Assembly (NCBI GenBank): GCA_023079485.1
Contig: CM041109.1
Location: forward strand, 1,611,039 to 1,675,038
Length of the DNA stretch: 64,000 bases
Reading direction: 5' to 3'
Source of the DNA: Archilochus colubris
Taxonomy: Eukaryota > Chordata > Aves > Apodiformes > Trochilidae
In this document: in pieces, positions 33,800 to 45,719 of the stretch
How positions within the stretch are numbered: the first letter of the stretch is position 1
Layout of the letters: the number at the start of each line of letters is the position of its first letter
Translations under genes and position numbers: made by a program
Notes under the pieces: model-generated
The model's input: only the letters and a program-made list of their open reading frames with translations
What the model was told of the DNA's origin: nothing
Databases searched by the model: none

Positions 33800-36780
33800 T
33801 TAACAGAGCTCCAGTCTTCTATTATTTTTTCCTTTCCCTGCTACCTTCTTTTGAAACTTTTTCTGGGGTGAAATTAGTCACTGCATTGATCATCACCACC
33901 AGGCAGAGACATGAAAACTACTGGGGCCACTAATCAGAGGAGAACATATGTGTAGAGCACAAGATGAAGAAAATATTTAATTTTGCAGCTGAAATGAATG
34001 TTGATTCCATGACTCACCATAATACTTGACTTTCTGCATCGCTGCCAAGAAATTATTTTCAAGGCTGGAAGCATTTTATGATCTAAGAGAATGGCAAGGT
34101 ATTTAATCTGGGATATAATGATATTTATTTTAGGGAATCCTGTTGTGATTCACCCTCTTGATAGCTCTGACCTGGGGCTGCAGGGTGCAGCTAAATTTAC
34201 ATTGTTCTACCATCAGATCACTGCCTGAATGCTTGGATTTGTGAAGTAAAGCATGAATGGTAGCAGATGTGTCAGAGGAGAAATACACATATATTTTGTA
34301 ACAGAGATCAAGCCTGTTTGATCTATTTACTTGCTCTTTACTGCATAAGTACTGTGTATTTTATGCCTCCTTAGAAATCTGGCTGTCTCTACTGTCCTGG
34401 CTGAAGCCCCAGAGAATTACAACCAAAAAAGCTAATGTCACCAAAACATGCTCACATAAAGTACATACAGGATAAATTAAAACCTTCAGAAATCCTCTGA
34501 AGTAAATTGTTTTTGCTAAAAGTCAGGACATGTAATTTAAGTCAAATTTGATTTGCAGATGCTACTAGAAAATTATCTAAAAATGGGGAAAAAAAAAAGA
34601 TATTTTTATGTTGGGAAGGTTTGAGGCATTCAGGTAATTCCAGATATTTAAATTCTATTGCAGCTGGTGAAATTGTCCCCAATAGTTAAATTGTTCCTGG
34701 TAGCTGAGTAGTTTGTGGCTTATGCACCAGTCTCACCCTGACAGCAGATGCTTCCTCAAAGCTTCTTTCACCCTAAGGACCTGGGGATCATTTGAATGCA
34801 TTCAGGCCTCTGAAGTTAACAGAAAGATGATACAACTTTCAATTCATGTAAGGAATTTCTCAGCTTTTTGACAATGTGATGGCTCACCAGCCTGGCATGG
34901 GAGCACTCTGGTCACACAAGGTGAGGGTGGAATGGGAAACTCCATTATTGATCCATAAGGGAGAGCTGTTATCCCTAAAAAGCCAAAAAATCCAAAGGCT
35001 TTTGGGTGATTCTTGGTGCTAATTCGACTAAACTGGCAGAATAGCCATGAGAACATTTCCAGGCTATTAAAGAGTCTCTTTGTAAAATGTTGTATACCCT
35101 CCAAGAAAAAGTGTTTATGACCACAAAGGAAAGAATAAAGGAAAGTAAATGCTCATTGGCTGTCTCATTTTATGCATTCTCCAGGTGAACAGTAACTTCC
35201 ACCTTCTATAAGGAAATAATTTTTAAAACTATATAAAAAGTAGTATGTTGAATAGTAGAGATTTTGATAAAAAGGAAGAAAGCCCTCTCCTTTTATAGAA
35301 AAGGAGAGAATTTTCTTGTGGAAAATCATTAAAATACGCAGAGTTTTTTGCAGAATATTACATGGTTTTACAGATTACTTTGCTTTATTTTTTAAAATAA
35401 ATCATGAACATTTTTATTAAAACAATTAAAGTTTCTGAAGGTGTTTACCTTCAGCTAGTTTGTGAAGTTCCTTGAGTGATTTTGACTCACACTCTGAAAT
35501 TGGACCATTAGCCAGGTGATGCTGAGATCTTGTCATGTAACTTGAACATTAAGGAGGATGAGACTTTGCATATTTGAGCCATTAGTGAGAAGCTGTTTTG
35601 AACTTTGAAGCCCTTTGTTCTTCTGAAGACCAAGACCAACCTACAGCTTCATTTAGAGTTCATCCATATCTTTTTGCTGAGGGATGCTGGTCCTAAAAGG
35701 AGTGACCTGATCTCTGCTGTTTGCAGACTTTCAATCTGTGGAAGTATTTCCAGGAAGTTGGAGTCCAACCATGTCAGGCCACTGCAGGCTGCATAGCTGA
35801 AGCAAATCATGTAATGATAAATGCAAATGATGTTTATCTCCATTTAGAGAGAACTTCTGGGTGTAACTTCTATTAATGCCGTAGTTTGGCTGAAGCAGAG
35901 CACTGGCACTTGAACCAGGACCTGAAAACAATCTTTAAGGCACAAATTCCTATTTATTTTGAAGTGCAAATTGCTGTGCATCCTTGTGACTTACTGGGAT
36001 TTCAGGTAGGAATAGTGGTGATTCCTCAGACAGGAGACTGCAGAGAAATCATGTTGAGAATTAAAGGCAGTTAATAAATGTCACAAAGTAATTAGATCAG
36101 GTAAACTCTTTCATTAAAAGTGTGATTATTTGACTCTGGCATGGGAAATGATGTTAAAATTTATGACTGCCTAAAGAATTGCAGTCTTAAAGGTGTTTTT
36201 ATTAGCTGTACACATACAAACTGGAAAACTGTGGCTTAGCCCAAGCAGTTTTAGAACGTGTTTTGTTTTATCTGGTCAGCAATTCTCACTGGTCTTAATT
36301 TTCTTTAACCTTTGCAATCTTCATGGAAATTTGGTGCTCTTCTGGGCCATATGTTTGTTTGGAATTGAAATAGTGCAGAAGTGCAAAAATAGAGAATTCC
36401 TATTGGACAGCTTGTCTTGTGGTCAAGCTGAGTCCTCAAAATGGAAATACTTGTGAATTGAGCCCAGGTCCCCACATTATTATCCACCTAAAGGAGTGAA
36501 GTCTTGAATACAGACTCTGCATCCCATATATTCCCCTTAAGCAGTGTCTTGATGACTAAAATGAAACATAAAATGTACATTGGCCTTAGGAGGCAACATA
36601 ATTACTTCTGCAACACAAACGAGTCACCACAGTCTTCCAGACAATTAAGTGGATACACACTGGTGAACATGAAAGCTTTGGCTATACTGGAATGTGACTG
36701 TAATAAGGGGAGAGAGAAAAAAACCAGTGATGCTAAAAGAGATTTGGAAAGAAGGGAAAAAGAAACAGGGTTGATCAGTT
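33800..36780. other. FL-1/FL-2 spacer
   Basis: AT-rich, no gene recognised. About 35560-35645 (TTTGCATATTTGAGCCATTA, then CTTTGAAGCCCTTTGTTCTT) resembles 48900-48970, the spacer before FL-4, so spacers were duplicated with the genes long ago. Confidence 0.55.
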
Positions 36781-36788
36781 TGGTGGAT

Positions 36789-36799
36789 TTTGCATGCAA
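36789..36799 (+). promoter_or_regulatory. TTTGCATGCAA upstream element, FL-2
   Basis: Full palindromic form as in the FK genes, 69 bp before TATA. FL-2 is the only feather-like gene here with the FK version. Confidence 0.5.
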
Positions 36800-36867
36800 A
36801 AATGTGGATCGTTAGATAATTTTATGGATTATGTATGTCTCTAGGCTGCAGGCAGTCTGGAAAATGG

Positions 36868-36933
36868 TATAAAAGCCTAAACAACACTAGAGTTTTCCAT
36901 CCACTTCTTTGCCTTATTCACCCAGGTGAACAG
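36868..36933 (+). promoter_or_regulatory. FL-2 core promoter and noncoding leader exon
   Basis: TATAAAA at 36868-36874. The leader ends GGTGAACAG at 36933 with donor GTAAGT. The intron is 36934-38490 (1557 bp). A second possible donor, CCCAG/GTGAAC, lies at 36925/36926. Confidence 0.82.
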
Positions 36934-37789
36934 GTAAGTCTGAATCTTCCCAGTGTCTTTTTAAATGCTAAACTGCTACTTTGATGACTGCTTATTTTAT
37001 TTTGTTGTTGTTGTTAGTTCTTTATAAATATTGCTGGATTTTTCCTTTTGGGAAAGAAAATTAGAAAGGTTTACTTCTATCAAAAAGAAAGGCTGTATTT
37101 ATTGCAAAGCAGGGTGTAATGAGACAGGATTTAGAGGATACTGGCAATTTTGTCTCTCAGAACAAGCAGCTTCATGCTATATTTTGGAGACCAGTGCTAA
37201 GGGAGCAGCTAGTCAAGAATTTGGTTGGAAATACAGTCTCATTTTAAGAAACTGGGATTAGTTAAAAACAAATCAAACCCCAACCCCCCACAGAATAAAA
37301 TAATTTTAAAAAGCAAAAAACAATTTCTGCTGAGTTCCAAGATCTATCCCCAAGTCCTGTTTTCCACAGGCGGAGGAATAGGGATCCAAGCAGACTCAAA
37401 CCCAGTGAATTCAGATCAAGACAGAAACTTCAGTTTGGGAAAAGAATCCCTTCTTCACACTTTAGAGTTGCCTATTATGGGCATGGGACATTTGGGAGCA
37501 AATGCTGCTTCTCAAACACTTTTCTATAGTTCTGCAAATTCCAGTGACTGAGTAGTAGTCACTAAGCTCTAGCATCAAGGCACCAAACCCAGTTAGGTGT
37601 CAGGGTCCAGCTCAGAACTTTCTGTGCCTAATAAGAGCTCCAAGTTCTCCATCACCTGGTGCAGCCTCAATTGTGCCTTCTCCAGGGAGATACCACAAAG
37701 GGAAATTACCAAAGAATGAGAGATGCTTTTGTTGCAAAGAGTTGGAGTAAACTTTACTGTGACTGGTGGCACAGTGCAGGGGGCAGCCA

Positions 37790-37916
37790 CAGAGCAGGGT
37801 CATTGGTTTAAATCTTGATGATTTAGTGGCTACGGTGGTGTAGGACTGATGGTTGCACTTGATCATCTTGGAGTTCCTTTCCAGTGATGATGGTTCTATG
37901 ATTTACGATTCTATGA
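37790..37916 (+). mobile_element. CR1 3' tail in FL-2 intron
   Basis: Contains the CTTGATCATCTTGGAGTTCC block near 37859 and ends with a GATTCTATGAT tail. Confidence 0.65.
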
Positions 37917-38040
37917 TCATCAAGCAACCTCATATAAAACAAGAGGAACCTCTATGCTGTTTTCTGACTGTTCACTATGGATTTTTGTCTAACAAATGGT
38001 TACCTCTCTGACCACCTTCTCTAGGTACTCTCACAAATGT

Positions 38041-38420
38041 CATAGAATCATAGAATCATAGAATTGGCTGGGACGGAAGGGACCTCAGAGCTCATCAAGT
38101 CCAGCCCTTGATCCACTCCCCCCATGGTTCCCAGCCCACTCAGTGCCACATCCAGGCTCTTTTGAAATATCTCCAGACACGGAGAATCCACTACTTCCCT
38201 GGGCAGCCCATTCCAATGCCTGATCACCCTCTCCAGAAAGAAATTCTTTCTCATCTCCAACCTAAACCTCCCCTGGCACAACTTGAGACCCTGCCCTCTT
38301 GTCTTGCTGAGAGTTGCCTGGGAAAAGAGCCCAACCCCCCCCTGGCTCCAACCTCCTTTCAGGGAGTTGTAGAGAGTGATGAGGTCTCCCCTGAGCCTCC
38401 TCTTCTCCAGGCTGATGTCA
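38041..38420 (-). mobile_element. 5'-truncated CR1 LINE in FL-2 intron
   Basis: The plus strand opens with CATAGAATCATAGAATCATA, the reverse complement of the CR1 tail repeats. CCTGGGCAGCCCATTCCAAT (near 38198) and CTTCTCCAGGCTGATG (near 38402) are typical of the CR1 3' region. It is well preserved and probably one of the younger copies here. It ends about 70 bp before the exon 2 acceptor of FL-2. Confidence 0.9.
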
Positions 38421-38511
38421 TCCTCTTACCTGACTTTTAGAAACCTGCTATGGCTTTTGTATCACATTTACTCTCTTCCTGGTGTTTCAGACTTCCCTTT
38501 CTCCTACAGCC

Positions 38512-38847
38512 ATGTCCTGCTATGACCTCTGTCCTCCCACCTCCTGTGGCCCAACCCCACTGGCCAACAGCTGCAATGAGCCCTGTGTCAGGCAGTGCCA
38601 GGAATCCACTTATGTGATCCAACCCCCTCCTGTGGTGGTCACCCTGCCTGGACCCATCCTCAGCTCCTTCCCCCAGAACACTGCTGTGGGATCCACCACC
38701 TCTGCTGCTGTTGGCAGCATCCTGAGTGCTGAAGGAGTGCCCATCAACTCCGGGGGCTCCTTGGGATTTGGGAGCTTTGGAAGCAGCTACAGCCGACCCT
38801 ACCGTGGCTACAACACCTACAGCAGTGTCTGTGGTGAGCCCTGCTAA
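38512..38847 (+). CDS. Feather-like beta-keratin FL-2, 111 aa (FK/FL mosaic)
   Basis: Feather-like corneous beta-protein with the FL head ([12 protein letters not shown]; Cys 3, 7, 12, 21, 25, 29) and [15 protein letters not shown] core. From Asn56 to about Gly77 it reads as a feather keratin ([26 protein letters not shown]) instead of the SSASAAVG and GVPISSG of its FL neighbours, then returns to an FL tail ([19 protein letters not shown]) ending in SVCGEPC. The tail is shorter, with Cys107 and Cys111. A frame is open upstream to 38482, but that part lies across the acceptor, so the start is MSCYDLC at 38512, 21 bases into exon 2. Confidence 0.95.
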   Translation: MSCYDLCPPTSCGPTPLANSCNEPCVRQCQESTYVIQPPPVVVTLPGPILSSFPQNTAVGSTTSAAVGSILSAEGVPINSGGSLGFGSFGSSYSRPYRGYNTYSSVCGEPC

Positions 38848-39212
38848 AGCGTGAGGAGCAACCAGGAAGAAATGAGCAGGAATGCTGAAGCAAAACGCAA
38901 CACAGGACTGAGCTCATGGCCATGGTTTTCAGAAGTGATGTTTGATGCCCACAACTCCACCTAAGGTCAATGGAGCTGTGGGAACTTGGCATCTCCTAAA
39001 ATCAGTTTTGCTTTTCTTATTCTTTGAATAATTCATACTTCTACTGAAACTTTTTTTTTTTTTCTTTGGGTGTAGATGGGACTTCGTGGTCTCAGTTCAC
39101 AGCAACATTGAGAAAAGAAACCCAGGATGAAAAGAAAAACTAGTTGTTGTCTTATTGAAGCCTAGACATATATACTTACACTTTTTACCTTTTTATTATG
39201 CTTCTCACTCTC

Positions 39213-39218
39213 ATTAAA
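39213..39218 (+). terminator. FL-2 poly(A) signal ATTAAA
   Basis: ATTAAAGTTATGC about 366 bases after the stop. Confidence 0.8.
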
Positions 39219-39239
39219 GTTATGCTGCATCACAGTCCA

Positions 39240-42200
39240 AGTCTCCTCCTCATGTTTGTTGGAAAAATCTTTTAACAGCTCACTTTCCAGAAAATTTCTT
39301 ACCCTTTTTGGACTGAAAACTTCCTGATGAGTAGATATAAGGATTAGGCTGATGACTTTTTCTGTCAATAAAACATTCTACAGCCAAGAAACACTGAGAA
39401 TATTCTATATACAGGGGAGATACTTTGTAACAGAGCAGAGGGAAGAGTTTTGGTCCTAAATAGGAATACAATGTACAGATTAAATCCTTTATACTCTAGA
39501 TTTGCTTGCTTTCTCTCCTGTACTCTGTCAGATCCGGAGTCAGACCATGCACTTAAACTGCTTATCTGATTTATCTGGTTCATCAGAAAGTGTTTCTGGT
39601 GGTCTGGGTCTGAGCAAAGTGGGAGCTGAAAGAGAAACGTCCATCGGAGGAAATGCTCAAAGAGGAAACCTGCTCTCCCTGCCACTTAAATTGGGTATTT
39701 TCTGTAATTAATGCCAACTTACTGAAGGCTACTGAAACCTGGATTTGTAACTTGTGCTGGAAACTGAGCTCCTGGTGCTTTTGTGTGCTTTGTCCTGGGC
39801 TGGTGTTGAGACATCTGGGTTTGGCAGAGGCACTTGTGGACACTCCCTGGTTGCAGGCACCAGTGGAGCTAAATGATGGGCTGAATTTTCACCTCAGGCA
39901 AAATTCTGTAATTTCAAAGTGTATTTAGTATGAAAACCCTTTTCTTCTTACTGGGATGGGAAGCTTTTAAATGAATATGTGTTGATTCTGGGTCTCCAGC
40001 TCCAAACAAGTGAGCTGTGATCTTTTCCTTCCTCAATGACTAATGGGAGACCAGGGACCTGACATGTAGCTGCAGTAAGATGCAGGTGAGTGATATCTCA
40101 GTAACCATTGGCAGAAAGAACCAGTGCAAACAGGGTTTTATTGCAATGAATATCAGCAAACCCTTGCTCACAAGGGATGGATTACAAATGCATATGCACC
40201 AGCCTTGGTGGCACCAAGACATTGTTCTGCACAAGCAAGTGGATCTGACACACAGGGCCTTGGGTAAAGAAGAACTAATTGCACTCTTGCAATTTGAAAT
40301 AGAATTAAAATCTGCATCTGAAAATGTATTCAAATGTATTTGAAAAATATCTAAAGCCCACCAGTTTTGGGTGTGGTGTTTTGCAGATTTTCTGGTGAGT
40401 AAATAATTTCTTCCCTGTGGCGTAAATTAATTTTTGTTGTTGTTTTCTTCTCTGCTTCCCCATTAACTGCTGATTCCAGCATGACAACAACACTACACCT
40501 GGCTCTTTGCAAAAATACTCCACAAATCCGTATGCACTAGCCAGTCACATTTATTTTTTTGATAAAAAGGGAAATTGCAACATAGATGGTTTAAGCTCAT
40601 TAGACCACAGTGAGATGCAAACCCAAATCTTAATTTCAGTCATTTTAAAGGTCTTCATAACAGGATTTGAATAACATTAAGCATGAAAATAGCTATGTTA
40701 GGGACTACATGTCTACCTATATTTGGACAGCTTTGCCTTCAGGGGAGCTGTTTAAGCAGCAGATTCTGCAATGGTGAAGCTCCAGTTGCAGGCTCTGCCT
40801 ACACCATAAGGCAACTCAGATGATTCAGGTGACACGGGCTGCCTGGGTCAAACAAGTCACTACCCCAAATAATGAGGGGTGGGTTGCAGTAAAACAGCAA
40901 TCCCAGGCAGAGGCAGCCAGTCTGCCTGAGCTAAACAACCTTTAGCTGTAGGAACAGCTTCTGCTTGAAGCAACACACCAGAAATCGCTAATATCAGGAT
41001 GGCTGTGGGAGATAAGCAGCCCGCTGCTAATGCTGCCAATAAACCCCTATTTTAGTGCAATTAGTGAAGAATGAGGGCTGAGATAAAAGCCAAAGCTATA
41101 AGAGCTCTTTGAATGGGGAGAGAAGGGAATGGTAGGGGAGGGCTCTGAGTTGCAGGAACTTTCACAGATTTGTTCAACTACACAAAGACTGAGGCATTCG
41201 TTTCTTTATAATGAGCTAATTAACTGCAAGTCAGAATTTCTTGCAGATGGCACTCTTCTTCCCAGGGAAACTTCCATTTTCTGAGTGTCTGTTGCTTCAT
41301 GCACAGATTTTTGAGGTCACTTTTTTTGTCTGGATGCATTATGTGGGGATTCTTGTGAGTAAGCTTCCAATTTCACTTTGATTAATTTTTTTTTTCCCAG
41401 AGATTTAGTCACTCACAGGTGTCTCAAGAGAATGTTCTCACATTATGCAAGAAGTTTTAATTATAATCTGAGTATGTAAGTCTGTCCTTGACTATAAGCA
41501 AAAAACAAAAACAAAACAAACAAAAAAAGCTGTGAACTTCTGATTGACTCACTTGAGCCTTCCTTGAAAATTAATTTAAAAGATCAGGCCACTAAGTAAT
41601 TCTGAGTGTACAATAAAGTGGCTGAAGTTAGAAGAAAACTTATTGTAATTATTTTCAAAGAAAGCTATAGACATCTCTGAAAATGTTGCTAGTTCCTTTT
41701 TCAAAACTCGAGTTTGATTTTAAAGGTATTTTGTGTTTTCCAAGAAGATTGAAGGAAAGATTAAAACAAAAGAGATTGAAATAATCTATGGATTCTGTTA
41801 TGCAAATTAATTCCTCAAATAGCAGCTAGATACAAGCTGCTATAGAGGAAATTATTGTGAAAAAGCCTGCTGTACCCTTAGAATATGGAGAAGTAGAGAG
41901 GGATGGACACGGTTGGTGAAGAACAAAAGGACTTAGAAAATTTATTTGAGAATTTACTTGAAATATGAGATGCTTAAACCAAACTTTGAGCTATTTTTTT
42001 TAATTAAAAGTAAAGTAGTTGTAATTCCTGCAGCCAGAACAATGACATAAATTTTAGAATCCTATGACTGACCTGCACTCCCAAATCTTAATAATATATT
42101 ATTACAGAAGTGATATGAGAATTCAAATATGGGTCATGTATCTTAAATTTGTGCATAATATGGTACTTTGCATGCTTTGCACTTTAATAAAAGCCTCTGA

Positions 42201-43500
42201 TAAACTTTGAAGTTCTCAGGAACCTATGACCAAGCCAAACAAGTTTCTTTTCCCAGGGCATCTTCACAAAGACACTCCTAATTTAGAGCTGATTTACATG
42301 TCTCAGTAGTCAAAGTTCTGGGAGAGCAAAAACCTCAGTACTAATCTCTGTGTCTGGGGATTGCTTATGTATTTTACCCCTTTCCTATTTCTCCTGCAAG
42401 CTCACCCTATAGAAGAGGCTCAGTTTCATTGTGCAGTCCAAACACTGACATCAAGGGACAGAAAAATTGACTTCAAGTGAAGAAAGGTTGGTCTTGAGGA
42501 TCTTGAAGGTCTTCTCCATCCCTGATGATTCTGTGATTCTATTACATTATTGACACTTTATTTACTTTTGACCAGCTGGTTACCCTTGGTGCAAAGACCA
42601 GACAGTGCAGGGGCAGCTGGAAAAATGCAGTAAGAAAAGAAAAATTCTTGTATCCAACTTCTTCTGCCTCCACAGCAAAGCCTTATCTTTTGGCAAAACC
42701 TTGTCTTTTGCAGAACTCTTCCTTGACGACAAAGGTGGCCAAGCAATGCAAGATACTGATGCATGTAGAAGTTCACCTAGAAAACAATTGTTGGGTTTTT
42801 GATGTCTGAGATAAGAATAAAAAATGGGTTTGTGAGTTATTTATATAAAGAACTCCAAAGAGATCATGCCCAGAATCAGGTGCATCCATGAATGTTCCTA
42901 TATTTATAAGATTTATCCTTCAAACTCATCTACACAAATACTGTCATTTGAAATTAGCTTGTTAGACTGGACTTCAAGTGCCATTTTTTATTTTTTCTTC
43001 TATGTCAAAGAAACAGTCTCTTAAATATTTTTCTACATATATCTCAGCCTTTTTACACAGCCATAACACTTCCAGTTCCTCCTGACTCTCACAGGGTTCT
43101 TCAGTGTCCTTCCCTTTCAAAAGTTCTGCTCCTTCTCTCACTTTGGGGCTGAAATTGGGTAAATATTGTGTGTGTGTTCCTGGGGGGTTTCTGAAAAAAA
43201 CCCCACCAAAACATCTTTCCTCTTTTCCTTGAATCTCCAGACTTCAAGTGCTCCTGGGTAGCCTTCCAAGAGCTGAAATTCTTCGTGATTTCCAGCAGTA
43301 TTTACCTTGCAGAGGAGGGTACAAGGGACTGCATTATGTTAATCTTGCTTAATCTCCTTTAATGACACCAGGCAGATCCAAAAGCATTTTGAAGGCAGAA
43401 TAAATTCACCTGAATTAATCATTCTAGTGTTCCCAGAAATTAACTTGGCCCAGAATATATTAAGATGAAAGAAACTTGTGGTCAGATATACATGCCACAA
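39240..43500. other. FL-2/FL-3 spacer
   Basis: No gene recognised. About 40590-41170 is less AT-rich than its surroundings and dense in homeodomain-, GATA- and E-box-like short motifs, so it may be regulatory. About 42225-42310 resembles 48980-49060 before FL-4. A short CR1 tail lies at about 42485-42541. Confidence 0.5.
42485..42541 (+). mobile_element. Short CR1 3' tail
   Basis: GATCTTGAAGGTCTTCTCCA followed by GATGATTCTGTGATTCTAT fits the last bases of a CR1. Confidence 0.55.
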
Positions 43501-43622
43501 GATAAGGAAGTAAAGCATAATAAACACAAACACTGAGGCAAAACCCTGTGTAATCAGCAGTGGCTCATAAATAACTTCATGCATAAAGGGTGTCCCAAGT
43601 TGTTGGGCAATGTGGGACTTGG

Positions 43623-43690
43623 TATAAAAACCTGAGCAACTCAAGGCTCTTCCATCCATTTCTCTTGCTGCCTTTGCCTTGGTGAATAAG
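43623..43690 (+). promoter_or_regulatory. FL-3 core promoter and noncoding leader exon
   Basis: TATAAAA at 43623-43629. The leader ends GGTGAATAAG at 43690 with donor GTGAGT. The intron is 43691-44876 (1186 bp). A CATGCATAAAGG block is present near 43579, but about 36 bp holding the TTTGCAT element in FL-4 appear deleted. Confidence 0.82.
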
Positions 43691-44811
43691 GTGAGTCTGA
43701 ACCCTTTTATTCTCTCTATGTGTATTGAATGATTGATGATTTTGGAGCTTTTCCTCACTAATATTGTAGTACATTAAGCTTTTCTTTTCTATGAGGGAGG
43801 AAGGAGTTTTCATATGAAAGAGGAAGTTTTCTCTTGCTGGTGAGTTATAAAAATCATTGAAGGGGCAATGGGCCACAAGTTAGGTAATGGAGGTCTATTT
43901 GGGATCTTAAACAAATTTTCAGGTCCTACAGCTGTGCTGCATTCCTGGGGCTGTTCAGAGCAGCATGCTGGTCTGTGGAAAATTCAGCTAAGGCCAGAAG
44001 ATCAGAGGACCATGGGAATACTGGCCAGTACTGGAACCCAGAACTTTGAAACCCAGTTTGTAATTCTTCCACAGACAAGGAGTGATCTCTAATCAGTCGT
44101 TCCTTCTCCATCTTCCAAACAATTCTGGATTTGTTCTGCATGTTCAAAGACCTGCTGATGATTTTAACGTTGTAACAAGGCACAAAAATCAAAGGGTTTC
44201 TGTTTTCCACTTTTTAAAGTGGCAGAAAGGACCTCCAAGGTGGAATGTGAAAGAGAAGAAGCGATAGGAATGAAATGGGAAAGGTGCTTTTTCCTTCTAG
44301 CACTAGGCAGGATGTTTGTCAGCACTGACTGTTTAGCAAAGAGCACTGACTGTTTAGCAAGCCTTGGGTCAGGAATAACGAGCTGAGTCTGAGCCATTCC
44401 AGCAGAACACCTTCATCTGCAGGCTACAGAGTCAACCTCCATTTCTCTAGGATACACAGAGCCCTAATAGTGCAGCCACAACTGCAAGAGGAAGGGTTGG
44501 AAGCATTTTTCCTAGGGTAGTGTGGCTAGGGCACCCTGCAATGTGAATGAAGGACCTTCCAGCACCAGCATGTGCCCTGGTTGCTGGGAGAGCTGACCAA
44601 CCACGGAGGCTTCAGGGTAAGTTACAAACTGAGATGTGCCAGAGCTAGAGTTCTACAGTCCCTAGTGCTCTCCTTAAAGAGAAGCTCAACCTTGTTTTCA
44701 GAGTAGTTCCTCTCATTATGGTGAAAAATGTCCTCATGGGATCAATACACTCCCTTTAGCAGAGAATTTCAGCTGTACAAATGGCATTTTGTTTAAATTC
44801 TTCTCTTGCTT

Positions 44812-44865
44812 TTGTTTTTTTGTTGGTTTTTTGTTTTTTTTGGGTTTTGTTTTGTTTTGGTTTTA
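44812..44865. repeat. T/G-rich low-complexity tract in FL-3 intron
   Basis: Runs of T broken by G, just before the exon 2 acceptor. They may serve as an extended polypyrimidine tract. Confidence 0.6.
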
Positions 44866-44897
44866 TGGTATTTCAGACTTACCTCCACCCCACAGCC

Positions 44898-45248
44898 ATG
44901 TCCTGCTATGACCTGTGTCCTCCCACCTCCTGTGGCCCAACCCCGCTGGCCAACAGCTGCAACGAGCCCTGTGTCAGGCAGTGCCAGGACTCCACAGTAG
45001 TGATCCAGCCCTCTCCTGTGGTGGTCACCCTGCCTGGACCCATCCTCAGCTCCTTCCCCCAGAACACCGCTGTGGGATCTTCAGCATCTGCTGCTGTTGG
45101 GAGTGCACTCAGTGCTGGGGGAGTCCCCATCTCCTCCGGCAGCTCCTTGGGATTTGGGAGCTTTGGTTATCCAGGTCTGGGAAGCAGCTACAGCCGGCCC
45201 TACCGCCGCTACAACACCTACCGCAGTGGCTTCTATGGGCCATGCTAA
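44898..45248 (+). CDS. Feather-like beta-keratin FL-3, 116 aa
   Basis: Feather-like corneous beta-protein with head cysteines 3, 7, 12, 21, 25, 29, a [15 protein letters not shown] core, SSASAAVGS after the core, and the tail [20 protein letters not shown] ending in Cys116. It differs from FL-1 at six residues, and the last 39 residues and the proximal 3' UTR are almost the same, so FL-1 and FL-3 are recent duplicates or have been homogenised. A frame is open to 44781, but it covers intron and the acceptor at 44876; the family start MSCYDLC is chosen, 21 bases into exon 2. Confidence 0.95.
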   Translation: MSCYDLCPPTSCGPTPLANSCNEPCVRQCQDSTVVIQPSPVVVTLPGPILSSFPQNTAVGSSASAAVGSALSAGGVPISSGSSLGFGSFGYPGLGSSYSRPYRRYNTYRSGFYGPC

Positions 45249-45696
45249 GGTGTGAGGAGGAAGCAGGAAGAAATGAGCAGGACCACTGAAGCAAAACCCA
45301 AGGCAGGACTGAGCTCATGGCCATGGTTTTCAGAAGTGATGTTAGATGCCTACAACCCCACCTGAGGTCAATGGAGCTGTGGGAAGTTGGCATCTCCTAA
45401 AATCAGGCCTTTGCTTGTCTTACTTATGTTATGCTTTACTTTGTATTTCTGATCACGTCTCGTTCTCTTATGCTTTTGTTTTATTTTGTTTTTTGTACTT
45501 AACAATGTTTAGATAAAATATGGAATTATTGGGAATTGTTCTGCATGACTGAGTTGGCACAGTCCACTTAATGAAGAAGGATGATCTCGTTTTGCTGAGT
45601 GTGTCATTGTGAGAGGGATGAGTGGGAAATGTCCTTAGCAGACCGTGGAAATGTGTTCCTTACACTTTACATTGCTGCCTTCCATTCCTCAGCCTC

Positions 45697-45702
45697 ATTA
45701 AA
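45697..45702 (+). terminator. FL-3 poly(A) signal ATTAAA
   Basis: ATTAAATTTGTGC about 449 bases after the stop. Confidence 0.8.
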
Positions 45703-45719
45703 TTTGTGCTGCATCACAC

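Noticed and set aside
44781..44897. N-terminal extension of FL-3 with a hydrophobic Phe/Leu/Val run like a signal peptide
   Set aside because: It is the translation of the T/G-rich intron end and the TTTCAG acceptor; beta-keratins have no signal peptide.
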